From: Megaustenia siamemsis | Lineage: Eukaryota; Mollusca; Gastropoda; Stylommatophora; Ariophantidae | Direction of reading: 5' to 3' | Length of the DNA: 64,000 bases | Assembly (NCBI GenBank): GCA_032433765.1 | Contig: JAVIAB010000092.1 | Coordinates: 106,136,279-106,200,278, forward strand | In this document: positions 21,261 to 32,602 of the stretch, one piece after another | Layout: every line of letters starts with the position of its first letter | How positions within the stretch are numbered: position 1 is the stretch's first letter | The notes under the pieces: model-generated | Told to the model about the DNA's origin: nothing | What the model saw: the letters and a program-made list of their open reading frames with translations, nothing else | Databases searched by the model: none | Program-made: the position numbers and the translations under genes

Positions 21261-22500
21261 ACAGAACACACATTTTTACTAACTACTGTAAATATGTACT
21301 GGACTTAATTTTTTTTTTTTATTGCTGATCGTCTGAATTATAATTAATTTCGGTTTGTGATAAATGTGACGCATACATGCCACGAATGTGTATATGAGCA
21401 CAGTGCATATATAGGCGTCACATTTTTGCGGTTATATTTCAATTATTAAGTGAAGTAGCAATAGCAAAATAAGATAAAAGGTTAATATATTTTATTCTGA
21501 AGATTTCAAACTACCCTAGCACGGAAAATTTTCGTTTATTGAAGACAAACTCAGACAGTTTCGCATTCCATAATTAATGTAAGAGTGACAGAATTAAATT
21601 GGTGAATATATCAACTATACACGAACGGAATTGGTTTTGAACCAAGATTTCTTCATTTTGTCTTATGTACATCAGTTCAATAATAAGTAATAGTTTCTCA
21701 AGTTCTACTACATACAAATTAAGATTACAGAAGTGCTTACCTTGTCCAATACAACACAACAGCGGCAGCTGCAACGACCATTGCCGGTTGATGAGACCAG
21801 CGGTTAATGAGCAATAGACTGTCAACGCGTGATCACTGTCAACCACGAAAACTATTATTACGAAATCCGAATCAAACATTGCTTCTTTTACATGTGAGAT
21901 TTATTAAAATATAACTACAGCCAAATATTTTTTTTGTTTCGTTCATTTCCATTATTGTTGTTAACGTTATCTTAATTATTATTAATCAGTTTCTGCCATT
22001 TTGAGCTGTTAATTTACTTTTTATCCCCTTTGACATGTCCATGTTTAAAATAAATGTTTACTATTGGTTATATTTTTATCTCATTTTCTGACCGTTCTCA
22101 TAACGAGTAGTGTTACACGATGTTTTTAATTTTACTGTTTATTTAGCGCATTCTACATATCAGAAGTTTAATATGGAATATTTCTTTAACCTTCGTTTTG
22201 TTTAATCGGTGTTATTTGTTTAAAACGTTAATATATTACACTGACTTAAACACTGACTTAAACACTGACTTAGAGCTTTCAAGTTTTCTTTTTGATGTTC
22301 AGTAACAGAGCCTCGGCTCCTTTATTGTTATTATGTGTTTCTGTGTTGTCATTATTCATTCACTTTTTTGCAATATCGAACGTTGGCAATCATGATAGTA
22401 AATGTTTTCTCTTATAGTTTTTTTAAAACTGTATATTTTGCTACCGATTATAATGTCAAGGTGATTCAATTACATAAGTTCATCGTAATTCACGTTCATC
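21261..22500. other. Intron 2 stretch, nothing firm
   Basis: AT-rich. The only point of note is the signal-like minus-strand start at 21735-21793. A CTT/CTC/CAC microsatellite follows at 22517-22577. Confidence 0.45.
21735..21793 (-). other. Possible orphan first exon with signal-like start
   Basis: On the minus strand an ATG in good context (G at -3, G at +4) begins MVVAAAAVVLYWT and runs into ACAAG|gtaagc, a strong donor, in phase 2. The hydrophobic start would suit a signal-peptide exon of a nested minus-strand gene. It cannot join the TXNDC12-like exon at 4819-5204 directly, because that exon needs phase 1. No partner exon was recognised, so it may be chance. Confidence 0.22.
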
Positions 22501-22516
22501 TTACGGTTTTTTAACG

Positions 22517-22577
22517 TCTTGTTTCTTCTTCTTCTTCTCCTCCTCCTCCTCCTCCACCACCACTTCCTTCTTCTTCA
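22517..22577. repeat. CTT/CTC/CAC microsatellite
   Basis: TTTCTTCTTCTTCTTCTCCT then CCTCCTCCTCCACCACCACT: compound trinucleotide run. Confidence 0.85.
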
Positions 22578-22651
22578 AAGAGTTCCTTTGTCAAGTGTGT
22601 TGTGTCGCTAGTTTCGGAAAAGCCTAGATATCTGTGCCCTTAGTCATGAAT

Positions 22652-22940
22652 AGTTTTGCTTAACAATTTTTGCCCGGGCAGCGGTCATATTTGGCCTTCT
22701 CTTTTCAACTATTAATTGCCAAAGGTTCTTTGGCGTGTGCGAATTCTCATGGGACCTCCTGGTTTTTGCCGTTTTCCGAGGGGGTTTGACATCGAATATC
22801 ACTTCCCAAAGGCCAAGGAAAGGAAAAGCCATTAAGAAACCACGGTTCGAAATGAAAAATTCCACCACGTTTGACGGAATTTGAACTCTAGCTCTCCTGT
22901 CAAGAGAATCGACATCTTACCTATAGTCCACCCAATCCCC
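22652..22940 (-). mobile_element. SINE-2 copy
   Basis: On the minus strand a tRNA-like head (GGGTGGACTATAGGTAAGAT with A-box, GAGTTCAAATTCCG as B-box) is followed by a body that ends near TGCCCGGGCA. The same body occurs at 53640-53855 and 60590-60882. Confidence 0.65.
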
Positions 22941-23320
22941 GTTATTTGTTTAAACTTTTCAATTTTATTCATTACGACTTCATTCTAGAAACTAGTTTTA
23001 ACATTTTGTAATTAGGACATCACTTTTCATATAAATAACTTCAATACTGGTTATAATTAGCAAAGCCAGCTTCATTTGCCTATCATGCGACAAAGTTTGC
23101 TTTTCTTTTATGTTCTGTTCCTTTCTTTGTTAGTTCAATATTATACTCGCCAACCCGAAAGACAAGGTATCCGTTTTTTTTTTATATCTCTACTCACTTA
23201 AACACATCCACCTCGGTAGATCTTGCCAAACTAAAAAAACAACTGGCATAGCTTTCAGGATGGTCATGGTACGCAAACTGCCAAACTGCGCCAAGATAAA
23301 ACTTAGTATGGCAGAAAGTT

Positions 23321-23565
23321 GAACCGCGATAGCTCAGTGGTTAGTGAACTGGACTACAAAGGACAAGAGGTAAGGTTCGATCCAACCTCCGGGTTCACCC
23401 AGCCTTAAATGGGTACCGGATTTTTCTGGGAAAGTAAAGCGGCATGGGCGTAATACCGACCACATTACCCCAAAAATCATGTGCTGAAAGTCTGTAAAAC
23501 GTATGGTCACTAACACCATATTCCTTATACGCCACTTGGCGTGACGGGGCTCTTTACTTTACTTT
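23321..23565 (+). mobile_element. SINE-1, full-length with target duplication
   Basis: tRNA-like head with A box (ATAGCTCAGTGGTTAGTGAA) and B box (GGTTCGATCC). The body contains TAATACCGACCACATTACCC and CGCCACTTGGCGTGACGGGG, with a (TTTAC)n tail. A perfect 14-bp duplication TATGGCAGAAAGTT flanks it at 23307-23320 and 23566-23579. It is the reference copy of the family here. Confidence 0.93.
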
Positions 23566-23574
23566 TATGGCAGA

Positions 23575-24420
23575 AAGTTATTCATTCCTTCATTGGGTGC
23601 TGTCTCTACATCGGAGGATGGCTACCATTGAGCGTCCCTTTGCATTGGCTCTTGTCTTGATGGTGCACGTTGGTACAGGTTAACTTGTCCATCTTTTGAT
23701 GCTATCTGTCAATTTTAGTCTCGGTCTTCCTCTGCCTTGTCTACCTTGTACCTTTCCCTCCAAGGTGACTTTTAATAGGGTATGGTGTATCGTCACATGT
23801 CCCAAAAAATATTAGGTGTTTTTTTTCGAAATTCTTTTAGTAGCTCTTTTTTTTCATTTGCGGCTGATTCAAAACTTGTTAAGTGTGGGCAATTTAAATC
23901 ACTTCTGGTGGTGATGCGTGCGGTGTGCGAACATTTTCACTTTGGTGCATGCACACATACCCAGTGTGCACTAACGTTCATTTTCCTTCTGGCCACAGCG
24001 CAGTATATATGGAAGACATTTTATTTGTATTTCTCACTCTAGTTCAAAATTATTATTATTATTATTTTAAATACATATCTGTGTGCATATGTGTGTTGTA
24101 TGTTTGTTCCTGCTGAAAACCTATTGAGACGAAACTTCTTTCAAGTTTGTGTTGTCCATTTATTACATAAAGCTCATACCGTTTTTTTTTTTTTTTCATT
24201 TATCCTGATTTAAAACTTCCCTGTTTTTATTCTTTTCTTTTCACTCAATTCTCCCCATTTTTCTGCAGATCCATATTTCAAGGGCTTCAATTTTATGTTT
24301 TGATTTCTTGTTTAGTGTCAATGTATCTATTGTCTATACCACACAGGAATGTTACATAGATATAACATCCTTTTTTAATTCTTAGTTTTATGTAGAAAGC
24401 TATTCTAACCATTTTACTAT
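23575..24420 (-). mobile_element. LINE-C relic, interrupted
   Basis: Two blocks (about 23575-23845 and 24195-24420) parallel the 7576-7831 and 8446-8650 blocks of the first LINE-C copy. About 330 bp of unrelated sequence beginning GCGGCTGATTC and ending in a T-run sits between them, probably a later insertion. No intact frame. Confidence 0.6.
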
Positions 24421-24955
24421 TACACCTTAACCAAATTAAATGTATATACGTTTAATGACCTCTTAAACCTCAGATGTGAGTGCATGAGTTAGGAGTAGTC
24501 AAATATAGATAACAACTGATTAATGCCCAGCTGTTTCTCACTGAAGTTTAAGTTGACTTATGTGTTTGCGCATATAAAAATACGTTTCTTTACATTGTAA
24601 TAAATTTAATTAGAAAAAAGTTGCGTCTGTAACATATGGGGTTGAAAAGGAAAAAGTTCATACTAGAAATTGTCACATATGTAGAGTAGACTCACTGCAT
24701 GTTTATTAATAACAGATACACAATTTCTAGGATTAATGCTAAAATGTTACTTTGAGGTTGAAACATTGACTAACATCACAACTATTGAATTAGAATTTAG
24801 CTGATCGAGAATACATACCACGTCCTCATCGTTGTTTGGGAGACAAGTTATTCGCCCGGTGAAGTGACTAAGGCTGGATGAAAAAAGGAAAACCATATAA
24901 CAAAAATATGCGTTGGTGAAATTAAACGTGCTCGACTAAAAAGTCACAGCTTCCT
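24421..24955. other. Intron 2 stretch, mostly unrecognised
   Basis: AT-rich. Around 24825-24890, TCATCGTTGTTTGGGAGACAAG resembles the 3' end of the RNase-H LINE (27875-27900), a short relic. Confidence 0.35.
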
Positions 24956-25120
24956 TGTTATCATCATCATATGCCATACAGGTTGGCGTAGTCGATCATG
25001 TCCTACCACAATCTTCTATCTACAGTGCATCGTATCAGTTCTGTTGTTGACTGTTTTCCATGCCATGACACCAAGCTATCCAGTATTTTCCCTCTTTGTC
25101 GTCCGCAATCTCTCTTTCCT

Positions 25121-25570
25121 AAGGTGACCAGACGTCCCGATTTTTCCGGGACAGTCCCGATTTTTTACTCTTTTTTCAACCTTTGTCCCGGATTTGTTAC
25201 TGTCCCGAATTTGTCCCGATTTTGGCAGATTTTTTAGCTTTTGTCCCGGATTTGTTAAAATACATTAGGGACATAAACGTTTACCAATTTTGCCAATATG
25301 GTAAACGTCTCTTCGACTTAAAAATATACATTATTCCATTGTTGTGTAGAAAATATTTAAAAAAGTTGAACTGGCTGTTCATTTAGCGAAATAGTAACAG
25401 TAAAATGCGCTCCAAGTTTTAAATCTTTTATACTGAAACTGAAATACTGATCAGAAAAGTACAACTCTGCTTCACCTTCCATTTAAGTGAGTATCACTAA
25501 TGTTTGGTTTTTTTTTTTTTAATCTCCTGATAACGATTTATAAGCCTATATTTTTAGGTGTTTTAGTTAG

Positions 25571-25640
<70 letters not shown>

Positions 25641-25745
25641 GTATTATTCACTTTAAAGAGACAGAAGAAATTTCATTTTATTGATGGGAAATTTATGTCA
25701 AATTAATCCATCTCGGATTAAGGTTTCAAAAATATGGTCACCTTA
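25121..25745. mobile_element. hAT-like non-autonomous transposon
   Basis: 625-bp insert with inverted termini AAGGTGACCA / TGGTCACCTTA and a perfect 8-bp target duplication TCTTTCCT at 25113-25120 and 25746-25753. An 8-bp duplication is the hAT hallmark. Subterminal GTCCCG motifs follow the left end (GACGTCCCGATTTTTCCGGG). No transposase frame. It contains a (TA)n run at 25577-25634. Confidence 0.85.
25577..25634. repeat. (TA)n microsatellite
   Basis: About 29 TA units without interruption inside the hAT-like element; palindromic and prone to slippage or cruciform formation. Confidence 0.95.
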
Positions 25746-26399
25746 TCTTTCCTTTTATTTTGCCAGTTGTAACCAAGTATTCCGAGTTTTCTCTTCTCAT
25801 GATATACCCGAAAAATGCCGATTGTTTCTTTCTGATGTTTTTAGGAGCTGCCTTTTCTGTGTTGGCCTCTTTGGGAATTTCCTCATTGGTCTTTTTAGCT
25901 GTCCAGGAAACTTTTAACATTCTTCTGATAAATCCCATCTCTGTGGCCTTTAATCGTCTTTTCATTGTTTGTCTACTGTCCATGATTCGCTTCCATAGGT
26001 CAGAATTGGTTCTATATAGCACCGATGAACTCTCTTTCTTATTTCTATTGACATAGATTTGTTGCATAAGATATTTTTTTTTCATTTTATGAAATGCTAT
26101 TCTGGCCTGAGCTATTCTGCTTTTTATTTCTGTTATGCATCTTCCATCTGATGTTTTACACAAAAAAACCACCAACTCTCTTTTCATAAAAAAAAAAACC
26201 AGGGACAAGAGCTCACTTTTAATAATCGCGATTTAATAATCTTCTTTTCATCCTGCAGACTTTATTGAGTAAATTTTGAGGCAAAGTTTCTATGAATGAT
26301 TTTACTTCGATCCTGTAATGAAAACCTTCACGCCTTTTACAAATCGATTCTGACAAACATCAATTTATCACGATTCTTTAGTTTTCATTCTTCCAGCAA

Positions 26400-27995
26400 A
26401 TTCTGGTATATAGACAGGGAAGAGACAGACGGGAATCGCCTCCACAATGCAAGACGAACTCGATCGCATTTCTTCCTGGTGTGGGGTTTCAGGTGCCTTG
26501 GTTAATCCTAATAAAGCATCAGTTTCATGGTTCTCCCTTAACAATCATATCGTTAATACGACCACACCGGTAGTACGAATGGGAGCTAATGAAGTGACCA
26601 GGGACAAGTTGATGACATACCTCGGAGTCAAGTTTGATCGCAGCCTGTGTTTTCGGGACCACGTCGACCATGTGATAACAAAAACCCGCAACGGATTAGC
26701 CGCCTTGAAGGTCATGACAGCTGCCAACATCGAGCAGAGGCTACTTACTCTTCTGGTCCAGGTATTAGTCCTCGCACTAATCGAGTATGCCCTGGCAATT
26801 CTTACTGTCAGTACGACTCAAATTGATAGGCTGGAGAAAATACAAAATGAAGCCATGCGCATTATCTTAGGATGTCCAAGGGACACTCCCTATGTAGCAA
26901 TGAGATATCTTTTGACTTTCCAACCATGGATGACAAAATCAAGATCTGGAGAGCACAAGCATACCTGAAGATTAGTACAGATAAAGAGCATCCATTGCAC
27001 CACGTGCTCAACACAGGGAAATGTGTCAGACTAAAAAGAGGCAAATCATGGGTGGGCCGAGCAGAATATGTCATCAAACAGGTCTGTGGGCTTACCAATA
27101 TCGGCGTTGGTGAAGAGTGGATACCGGTGCCTACGTCATTCAAAGGGACTTTCTCGTGTATTGTCACACTCGACAGGAAAAGTAGGGAACAGAACCCGGT
27201 CATGGTTAATGCCGAGGTCAACGGTCTCATCTGCGATAACACCAATGAGAAAGATGCAGTCATCTATAAAGATGGATCTGTAAGACGACACCAAAGAAGT
27301 GCATGGTTATTTACAGCACGCTCGCAGGCAGAATAGACAGTGGTGCATACGTCATGACCACGAGTAGTATGACAATGGAGGTGATGGCAGTGACCAAGGC
27401 ATTCAAATGGTTAGAGTCACACGACTACACCCACGCATGTATACTGAGTGATTCGATGAGCTTGATAAAAAAAGTGGAGGCGGGCTCTGTACGCATGCAA
27501 TTGGTAGAGTCGTTGCAAAAATCCAAAATATGTAAGGTCACCTTTGTCTTTGTCCCTGGACATGCGGGAGTACGGGGAAATGAGAGAGCGGACAGGTTGG
27601 CTAGCTGCGCTGTCGTTGAGGACGGGCAACCGATGGATCGGGCGGACATCATCAATGCCCTCCGAGATGTAGGAAGAGCACAGAACTTCGACAAACACAG
27701 ATCCACGTCACTTCTTCGGATGATGGAAATGGGAGTTAAGATGGGCACAGCCAGAAATGAGAAACTTAGTGGCCGTGTAAGAAGACTTATCAACCAACAT
27801 AGGACTGGAGTCGTCAGTCGCTGGACACTGCGGGAATTGCTGAGGAGGGATCTGAGCACTTATGGACATGATCGATCTTTGTTTGGGAGATGAGTTAGTA
27901 ATTCGGATGATTCCACTGGCACGGGCGGTTGAGCAATTATGGATTTTAATTCGTTTGCTGTGATACCGAGGCCTTCCATAACCAATAACCAATGT
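26400..27995 (+). mobile_element. I/Jockey-type LINE with RNase H, 5'-truncated
   Basis: RT C-terminal part (MTYLGVKFDRSLCFRDHV, then EYALAILTVSTTQIDRLEK at 26447-26968), frameshift, then an RNase H domain at 27240-27700: IYKDGSVR, ILSDSMSLI, FVPGHAGVRGNERADRLAS. These supply the catalytic acidic residues and His of RNase H. The ORF ends LLRRDLSTYGHDRSLFGR; the 3' end carries a CCATAACCAATAACC tail. Two frameshifts make it inactive. Confidence 0.87.
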
Positions 27996-28074
27996 CTTCC
28001 AGCAAAAATAATATAATGATAATATTAATAAAGAAGCAAGTAGATTTTGCTACTTTACTTTATCGTTTTCATGT

Positions 28075-28170
28075 TTGACAACAGACAAGAAAATCGCTGA
28101 AGACCACAGAAATGTGGTTCTACTGAAGAACATGAAAAGAACAAAACTACTGACAGCTAAAATTAGTAAC
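28075..28170 (+). mobile_element. LINE-B scrap
   Basis: GACAACAGACAAGAAAATCG then GAAATGTGGTTCTACTGAAG matches the LINE-B QQTRKSLESVEMWFYRR region; about 95 bp. Confidence 0.55.
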
Positions 28171-28820
28171 AGGGACCTTGTAAAAAGTTCAACGCTAAAG
28201 GAAAGCTTACTACCCACATCATAATAAAATAATATAATTTATTTTCGCCGTGTATTGTGAAAACATGCATATCATTAAGATCTTAATTTTACAAGAACTT
28301 AATTTTCATCAGTAGCAATATAAACACGATACAGACGAAAACAAATGCCTTCTGTTCAACCTTCAGCAGTACTGTACTTGAAATTAACAAAGAAAATAGG
28401 AGATTAATTAAAAGTCTAAATATTTAAATAATTTATCAAGAAGGAAAAAAATATATCTGGAAGAAAAATCTGTGGTAGATCGTTTCGTTTATCTTGGAAG
28501 TTGCACATGTCAATATGCCGTCACAAAGAAATAAATTATAAAAAAAAAAAGAAAATTGTTGCAACAACTTTAAAGTAAAAAGTGCAAAAGAAAATAATTA
28601 AACGTTTCGATTTCGTGGTTTTATCAGTAGTGAAGGACACTAAGCAAACATAAGACAAATACAGGTTCACAAACATTTACTTACAGTGCAGAAGAATCGG
28701 AGTTCTTGGAGAATTATATCGTATAATATTATAAGTTGTTTTTAAAACGTCTCTAGTGAATGTGATCATATATTTCGGCTCAAAGGGAACTACGAGTAGT
28801 TAAGAAAGGGACAGCTGAAA
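28171..28820. other. Intron 2 stretch, nothing recognised
   Basis: Very AT-rich; no coding or RNA feature recognised. Confidence 0.5.
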
Positions 28821-28827
28821 TATATTA

Positions 28828-29002
28828 TAGCTGAGTGGCTGTGTACCAAGCGTTCGGCTTCTCGTGGCAAGGCGCAGTGCCATGGAGTACGGGTTCGATC
28901 CTGCTTCGGACCATATATTGTTCTTTGTTTTTTTTCTGTTGTTGTTTATTTGTCATTTTTTTCCGAGTGCTAACACATACCTTTTCCTTCCATTATTCCC
29001 TG
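28828..29002 (+). mobile_element. SINE-4 with tRNA-like head
   Basis: TATAGCTGAGTGGCTGTGTA (A box) and GTACGGGTTCGATCCTGCTT (B box) about 60 bp apart, then a T-rich part and the tail shared with 13475-13600. Extra length between the boxes suggests a type-II (Leu/Ser-like) tRNA ancestor. Confidence 0.55.
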
Positions 29003-29165
29003 AAATATATTGTAACACGTGGAAACATTGATGGAAAAGGAGATTGAAGAAGGAAACATAAAAAATATCAGACGGAATAACTTGATAATGTTAAGAATAT
29101 AACTGACCAGAAAACGGTGAAGAAACATAAACCCAACAGCCACGGCACTTGATGATAATGATGAT
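28996..29165 (+). mobile_element. LINE-A/B scrap
   Basis: YIVTRGNIDGKGD matches LEYIVTTGKIEGKRDRG of the family; it ends GGCACTTGATGATAATGATG, the typical 3' terminus. An internal part is missing. Confidence 0.55.
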
Positions 29166-29337
29166 TTCATTTGCATGTTCAACATCTTTAATTGTGGACA
29201 TTTTTAATAATAATTTTCTGGGGATACTCTACACAAATATCAGCTCTGTGTTATTTATATAGCAATTATCTTTATATCTCTAGGAGGTCACGCATGTATA
29301 GTAAATTGACATGCCTTAAACGATAACTATTCAACAG

Positions 29338-29437
29338 TGCCCAGTGTGGACTAAGCAACACAACAGGTCGAGACTCACAGGGCAACAAGAGGGATGTAAA
29401 ATCTCTGAGGCTGTGCAATAATTTCTGGGATCCTCAG
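29338..29437 (+). CDS. DUOX: DUOX exon c: peroxidase-like domain
   Basis: Begins with one base that completes AAT (Asn) from exon b, then AQCGLSNTTGRDSQGN followed by KRDVKSLRLCNNFWDPQ. With the previous exon this makes 'VWNMNAQC', matching 'VYMRNASC' of vertebrate DUOX, and 'LRLCNNFW' matches 'LRVCNSYW'. The acceptor is ttcaacag|T and the donor is CCTCAG|gtaagt, an ideal consensus, phase 0. NTT is a potential glycosylation site. No other frame here is open with good borders. Confidence 0.88.
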
Positions 29438-30040
29438 GTAAGTGGCAAGTATAAAAATACAGTTTACTCAATTTATAGATTAATTTGTACATCATGAGTT
29501 GCATTTGTAAATAAATTATATTCAACGTAAATGTTAAATATGTTTTTAAGTTAAAAATAAAATACTATTACAATTCACAAATGTTGATATTAGCCCATTC
29601 AAAAATTGTCGTTGTCAAAGTGATAATCATATAGGAATAATACTTAAGGATATTTATTTTCTTATGTTGTATATAATAAAATATGATCTGTCTCACGTCT
29701 TATAGCATCCGTATTATTGATTAGGGGTCAAGGCAAAGAAATGCAAATAAATGCATAAAAATACGAAGCTGCATATAAGCTGATTGTAAATGAGAATTTA
29801 AAAAAAAAATAGAAAAAAAATGGTCTGGTTAAAGTTTAACGTCAATTAGTGTAGCTTTAATCATACCGTTTTTTTTTTATTTTTTTTTAAATTTAAATTA
29901 TCCTTATTACTGATTAACTTGTAGACGAGTGAGAACTAACCTTTGTTAAAGTGCTTATAATATTCAGTAACAATTGCAGCACTGTAAAAAGTAATCCTTG
30001 CATTGACAAATGTTCAAAAAAATTTTGATTCATAATGCAT
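29438..30040. other. Intron 3 stretch, nothing recognised
   Basis: AT-rich with A and T homopolymers near 29800-29890; no coding feature. Confidence 0.5.
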
Positions 30041-30044
30041 CTCA

Positions 30045-30235
30045 ATAAGAACTACCAGGCAGTGGATTCCGAGGGGGAACGCGAAAGAGAGCCGGTCAAG
30101 GACAACCTGGCAAACATCTGAGACAAGAGTTGCAAGTTTGTGGGCCAAAGTTGGGATGCCTTGCCAAGGATGAACACGGAAAGAAGACAAATTGAAATTT
30201 CTGTAGCAGCTCTGCCAGACAGCGAATACATTATC
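30045..30235 (+). mobile_element. LINE 3'-end fragment, family not assigned
   Basis: Reads like a C-terminal LINE tail (GNAKESRSRTTW..., then SVAALPDSEY-like in another frame), as in ends of the form 'GRPKTTW...VAAL'. Broken frames. Confidence 0.4.
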
Positions 30236-30444
30236 GGCAGCTTAAGTTATATTTGTTCAGGTTTAAGGACATGTAAAAGATATTGCGATTAGATAATTTT
30301 ATATTAGTAAGTAGATATGTTAAGTCTTTTAGAGATGCCTTTTTAATAGGCACTACGAAGTCGGAACAATATAAAAGCACATGAAGACAATGAGATAACA
30401 GTGAGTTGACTTCATTAAAATGAGCATGAACGCATGCCTTGTAT

Positions 30445-31606
30445 TATGTAAAAAAAAATAACAGAGGGGTATGGATAAAAACGTCAATACTAAACTCATT
30501 TATTCATAAACCAAAGAAAGTTAATCTAAATGAATGCACCAATTGCAGATCATTTGCATTAATTAGCCATGAACGGAAGATCATGTTAAAAATGATCAGG
30601 AGAAGAATTCGTAGAGAACTGAAAGATAGTTCACGCTGGTTTTCTGAAAGGCAATTGGAGGTCACAATATAAATAATCTATGGTATGCTGATGGGAAAGT
30701 AAAGCAGCATGGGCGTAATACCGACCACATTACCCCAAAAATCATGTGCCGAAAGTCTGTAAAATATAGGGTCACTAACACCATATTTCCCTATACGCCA
30801 CTTGGCGTGACGAGGGTACTTTACTTTACTTTTTTATGCTGTTGATACATTCTTAATCGCTAAGAGTGAAAATGAGTTACAAGAAATGTTGGACATTATA
30901 GTGAAAGAAAGCAAAAATAAAGGACTCAGCCTTAATAGCAAAAAGACAGAGGTAATGATAACAACAAAGAAAAAGACATCACCTCAGTACAAAATAAAGA
31001 CAAGTGGAACAATATTAAAACAGGTAATGAATTTAAATATTTGTAACTTTGTTAACCTCAGGCGGAAGATGTACAAAAGAGGTGAGATGCAGAATGGCTC
31101 AGGCAAAAGCAGCTTTCCAAAAAATGAGGAAGATACTATGCAATCAACTTTTAACAATAGAAACAAGAAAAAGAGTTCTTAAATGTTACGTCGAGCCAGT
31201 CTTAACATATGGATGCGAATCATAGACAATAGGACAACAGACAAGAACATCACTGGAGTCTGTAGAAATGTGATTTTACATAAGAATGTTGAGATTACCA
31301 GCTAAAGAGAATAATGAAGATGTTCTGAGAGAGGTAAATGCAAAAAGAGAGCTAATTTCCAATATTAAGAAGAAACAATCATCATTTTTGGCCATGTAAT
31401 GAGACGAGAACAACTGGAATATATTGTAACAACTGGAAAAATTGAGGGACGAAGAGATAGAGGGAAGCAAAGAGAAAAAAATAACAGACAGCTTAAGAGA
31501 ATGGCTTGGCAGAAGGTCAACAACAGAAATGATAAATAGCTGCCGATATTGAAAGTTGTGGAGAGACATGATCACCTACGCCAGCAGGCCCGGTACTTGA
31601 TGATAA
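30445..31606 (+). mobile_element. LINE-B relic carrying a SINE
   Basis: Starts in the RT fingers (NLNECTNCRSFALISHERKI), is deleted to the palm (NNLWYA), is cut there by SINE-1, and resumes with TFLIAKSENELQEMLDIIVK through the C-terminal block to CTTGATGATAATAAG. Stops and frameshifts throughout. Confidence 0.82.
30692..30833 (+). mobile_element. SINE-1, 5'-truncated, in LINE-B
   Basis: Only the 3' half (GGGAAAGTAAAGCAGCATGG to TTTACTTTACTTTTT). A 7-bp duplication TATGCTG flanks it (about 30685-30691 and 30834-30840). Confidence 0.85.
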
Positions 31607-31830
31607 TAAGTTCTCTTGAGGCTGGTTTTCGGAAAGGTGGAGAAATATGATTAACTGAAAACATTAGTTCAATGTAATATAAAAATAATAATATGTTCGG
31701 TAAAACGTTTGTAAAAAGCGGATCAATGTATTAATGGACAAGTAGGGGAAAGGGTAACTAGTTTTGAGTATCTTGGTTCATTGGTAACAAACTTCGGGTC
31801 TTCAAATAAGACCAAACGGTCTGAACATAG
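31607..31830 (+). mobile_element. LINE fragment, family not assigned
   Basis: Begins GAGGCTGGTTTTCGGAAAGG (EAGFRKG, RT fingers motif) and later FEYLGSLVTNFGSSNKTK, the segment after YADD. Internal deletions. Confidence 0.5.
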
Positions 31831-32056
31831 ATAGAGTTGACATGTTTGTTCTGTTCTCCGTTCAGGGCATTCTGATTATTATTCTGTAACACTTGCAGAC
31901 AAAGGCATTCAGGGATTTTCGTCAGAGCTGTTGATAATCGACGTTTCAGAGCCAAATATTGTTATGGGAAAAATGCAGGCTTTTAAAATGTTTAAAATAT
32001 GTCGCGTGCTTATAAAGGATGTGGTGTGCGAAAATTAACACAATGTACTGATTGCA

Positions 32057-32302
32057 GAGCCGCGCTAGCTCAGTTGTTAGTGAACTGAAGTACAAAGGAC
32101 TAGAGGTTCGATCCTGATCGACCGCTTCTAGGTTTACCCAGCCTTAAATGAGTACTGGATTTTTTCTGTGAAAGTAAAGCGGCACGGCGTAATACCGACC
32201 ACATTGCCCCAAAAATCAGAATCCGAAGGTCTATAAAAGTTATGGTCACTAACACCATATTCCCTGTACACCACTTGGCGCGACGGGGCTCTTTACTTTC
32301 CT
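32057..32302 (+). mobile_element. SINE-1 copy
   Basis: Head GAGCCGCGCTAGCTCAGTTG, B box GGTTCGATCC, body and TTTAC tail as in the reference copy. Imperfect duplication TACTGATTGCA / TACTGATGGCA at 32046 and 32303. It lies 300 bp before DUOX exon d. Confidence 0.88.
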
Positions 32303-32602
32303 TACTGATGGCAGGGAATGAAAATTAGAGTTTCTTTTGATCTTTCTTGTTTTCTTTTGCGACTCCCCCCCCCCCAACTTCCCTTCCCCCATCCCCCACT
32401 TTTCCGGTGTCCATATGATGGAGTGATGCGGGAATCTTCTTTCGCACGTGATGGATGTAATCCCAATGTCTACTCCGTATATGTCTTATAGCTTGGTACG
32501 TGTTCTTGTATGGTTTCTTATCACATAGTTTCGTTGGTGTAAATCTCTCCAGCTTATGTTTAAGAGTCTACAAGAATAGTAATGTACGTCCAATTTTAAT
32601 AG

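Larger units (their letters stand above)
24958..26158 (-). mobile_element. LINE-A copy split by a DNA transposon
   Basis: Minus-strand LINE-A in two pieces, 24958-25120 and 25746-26158. They join exactly when the insert and one copy of TCTTTCCT are removed. The proximal piece covers RRLKATEMGFIRRMLKV and the RT C-terminus; the other the 3' end with ATC repeats. Confidence 0.88.

Noticed and set aside
23330..23400. Functional tRNA gene
   Set aside because: A and B boxes belong to SINE-1 heads; the acceptor-stem pairing is not kept and the sequence continues into a SINE body with a target duplication.
27425..27992. Minus-strand ORFs of 93-144 codons
   Set aside because: Antisense shadows of the RNase H LINE.
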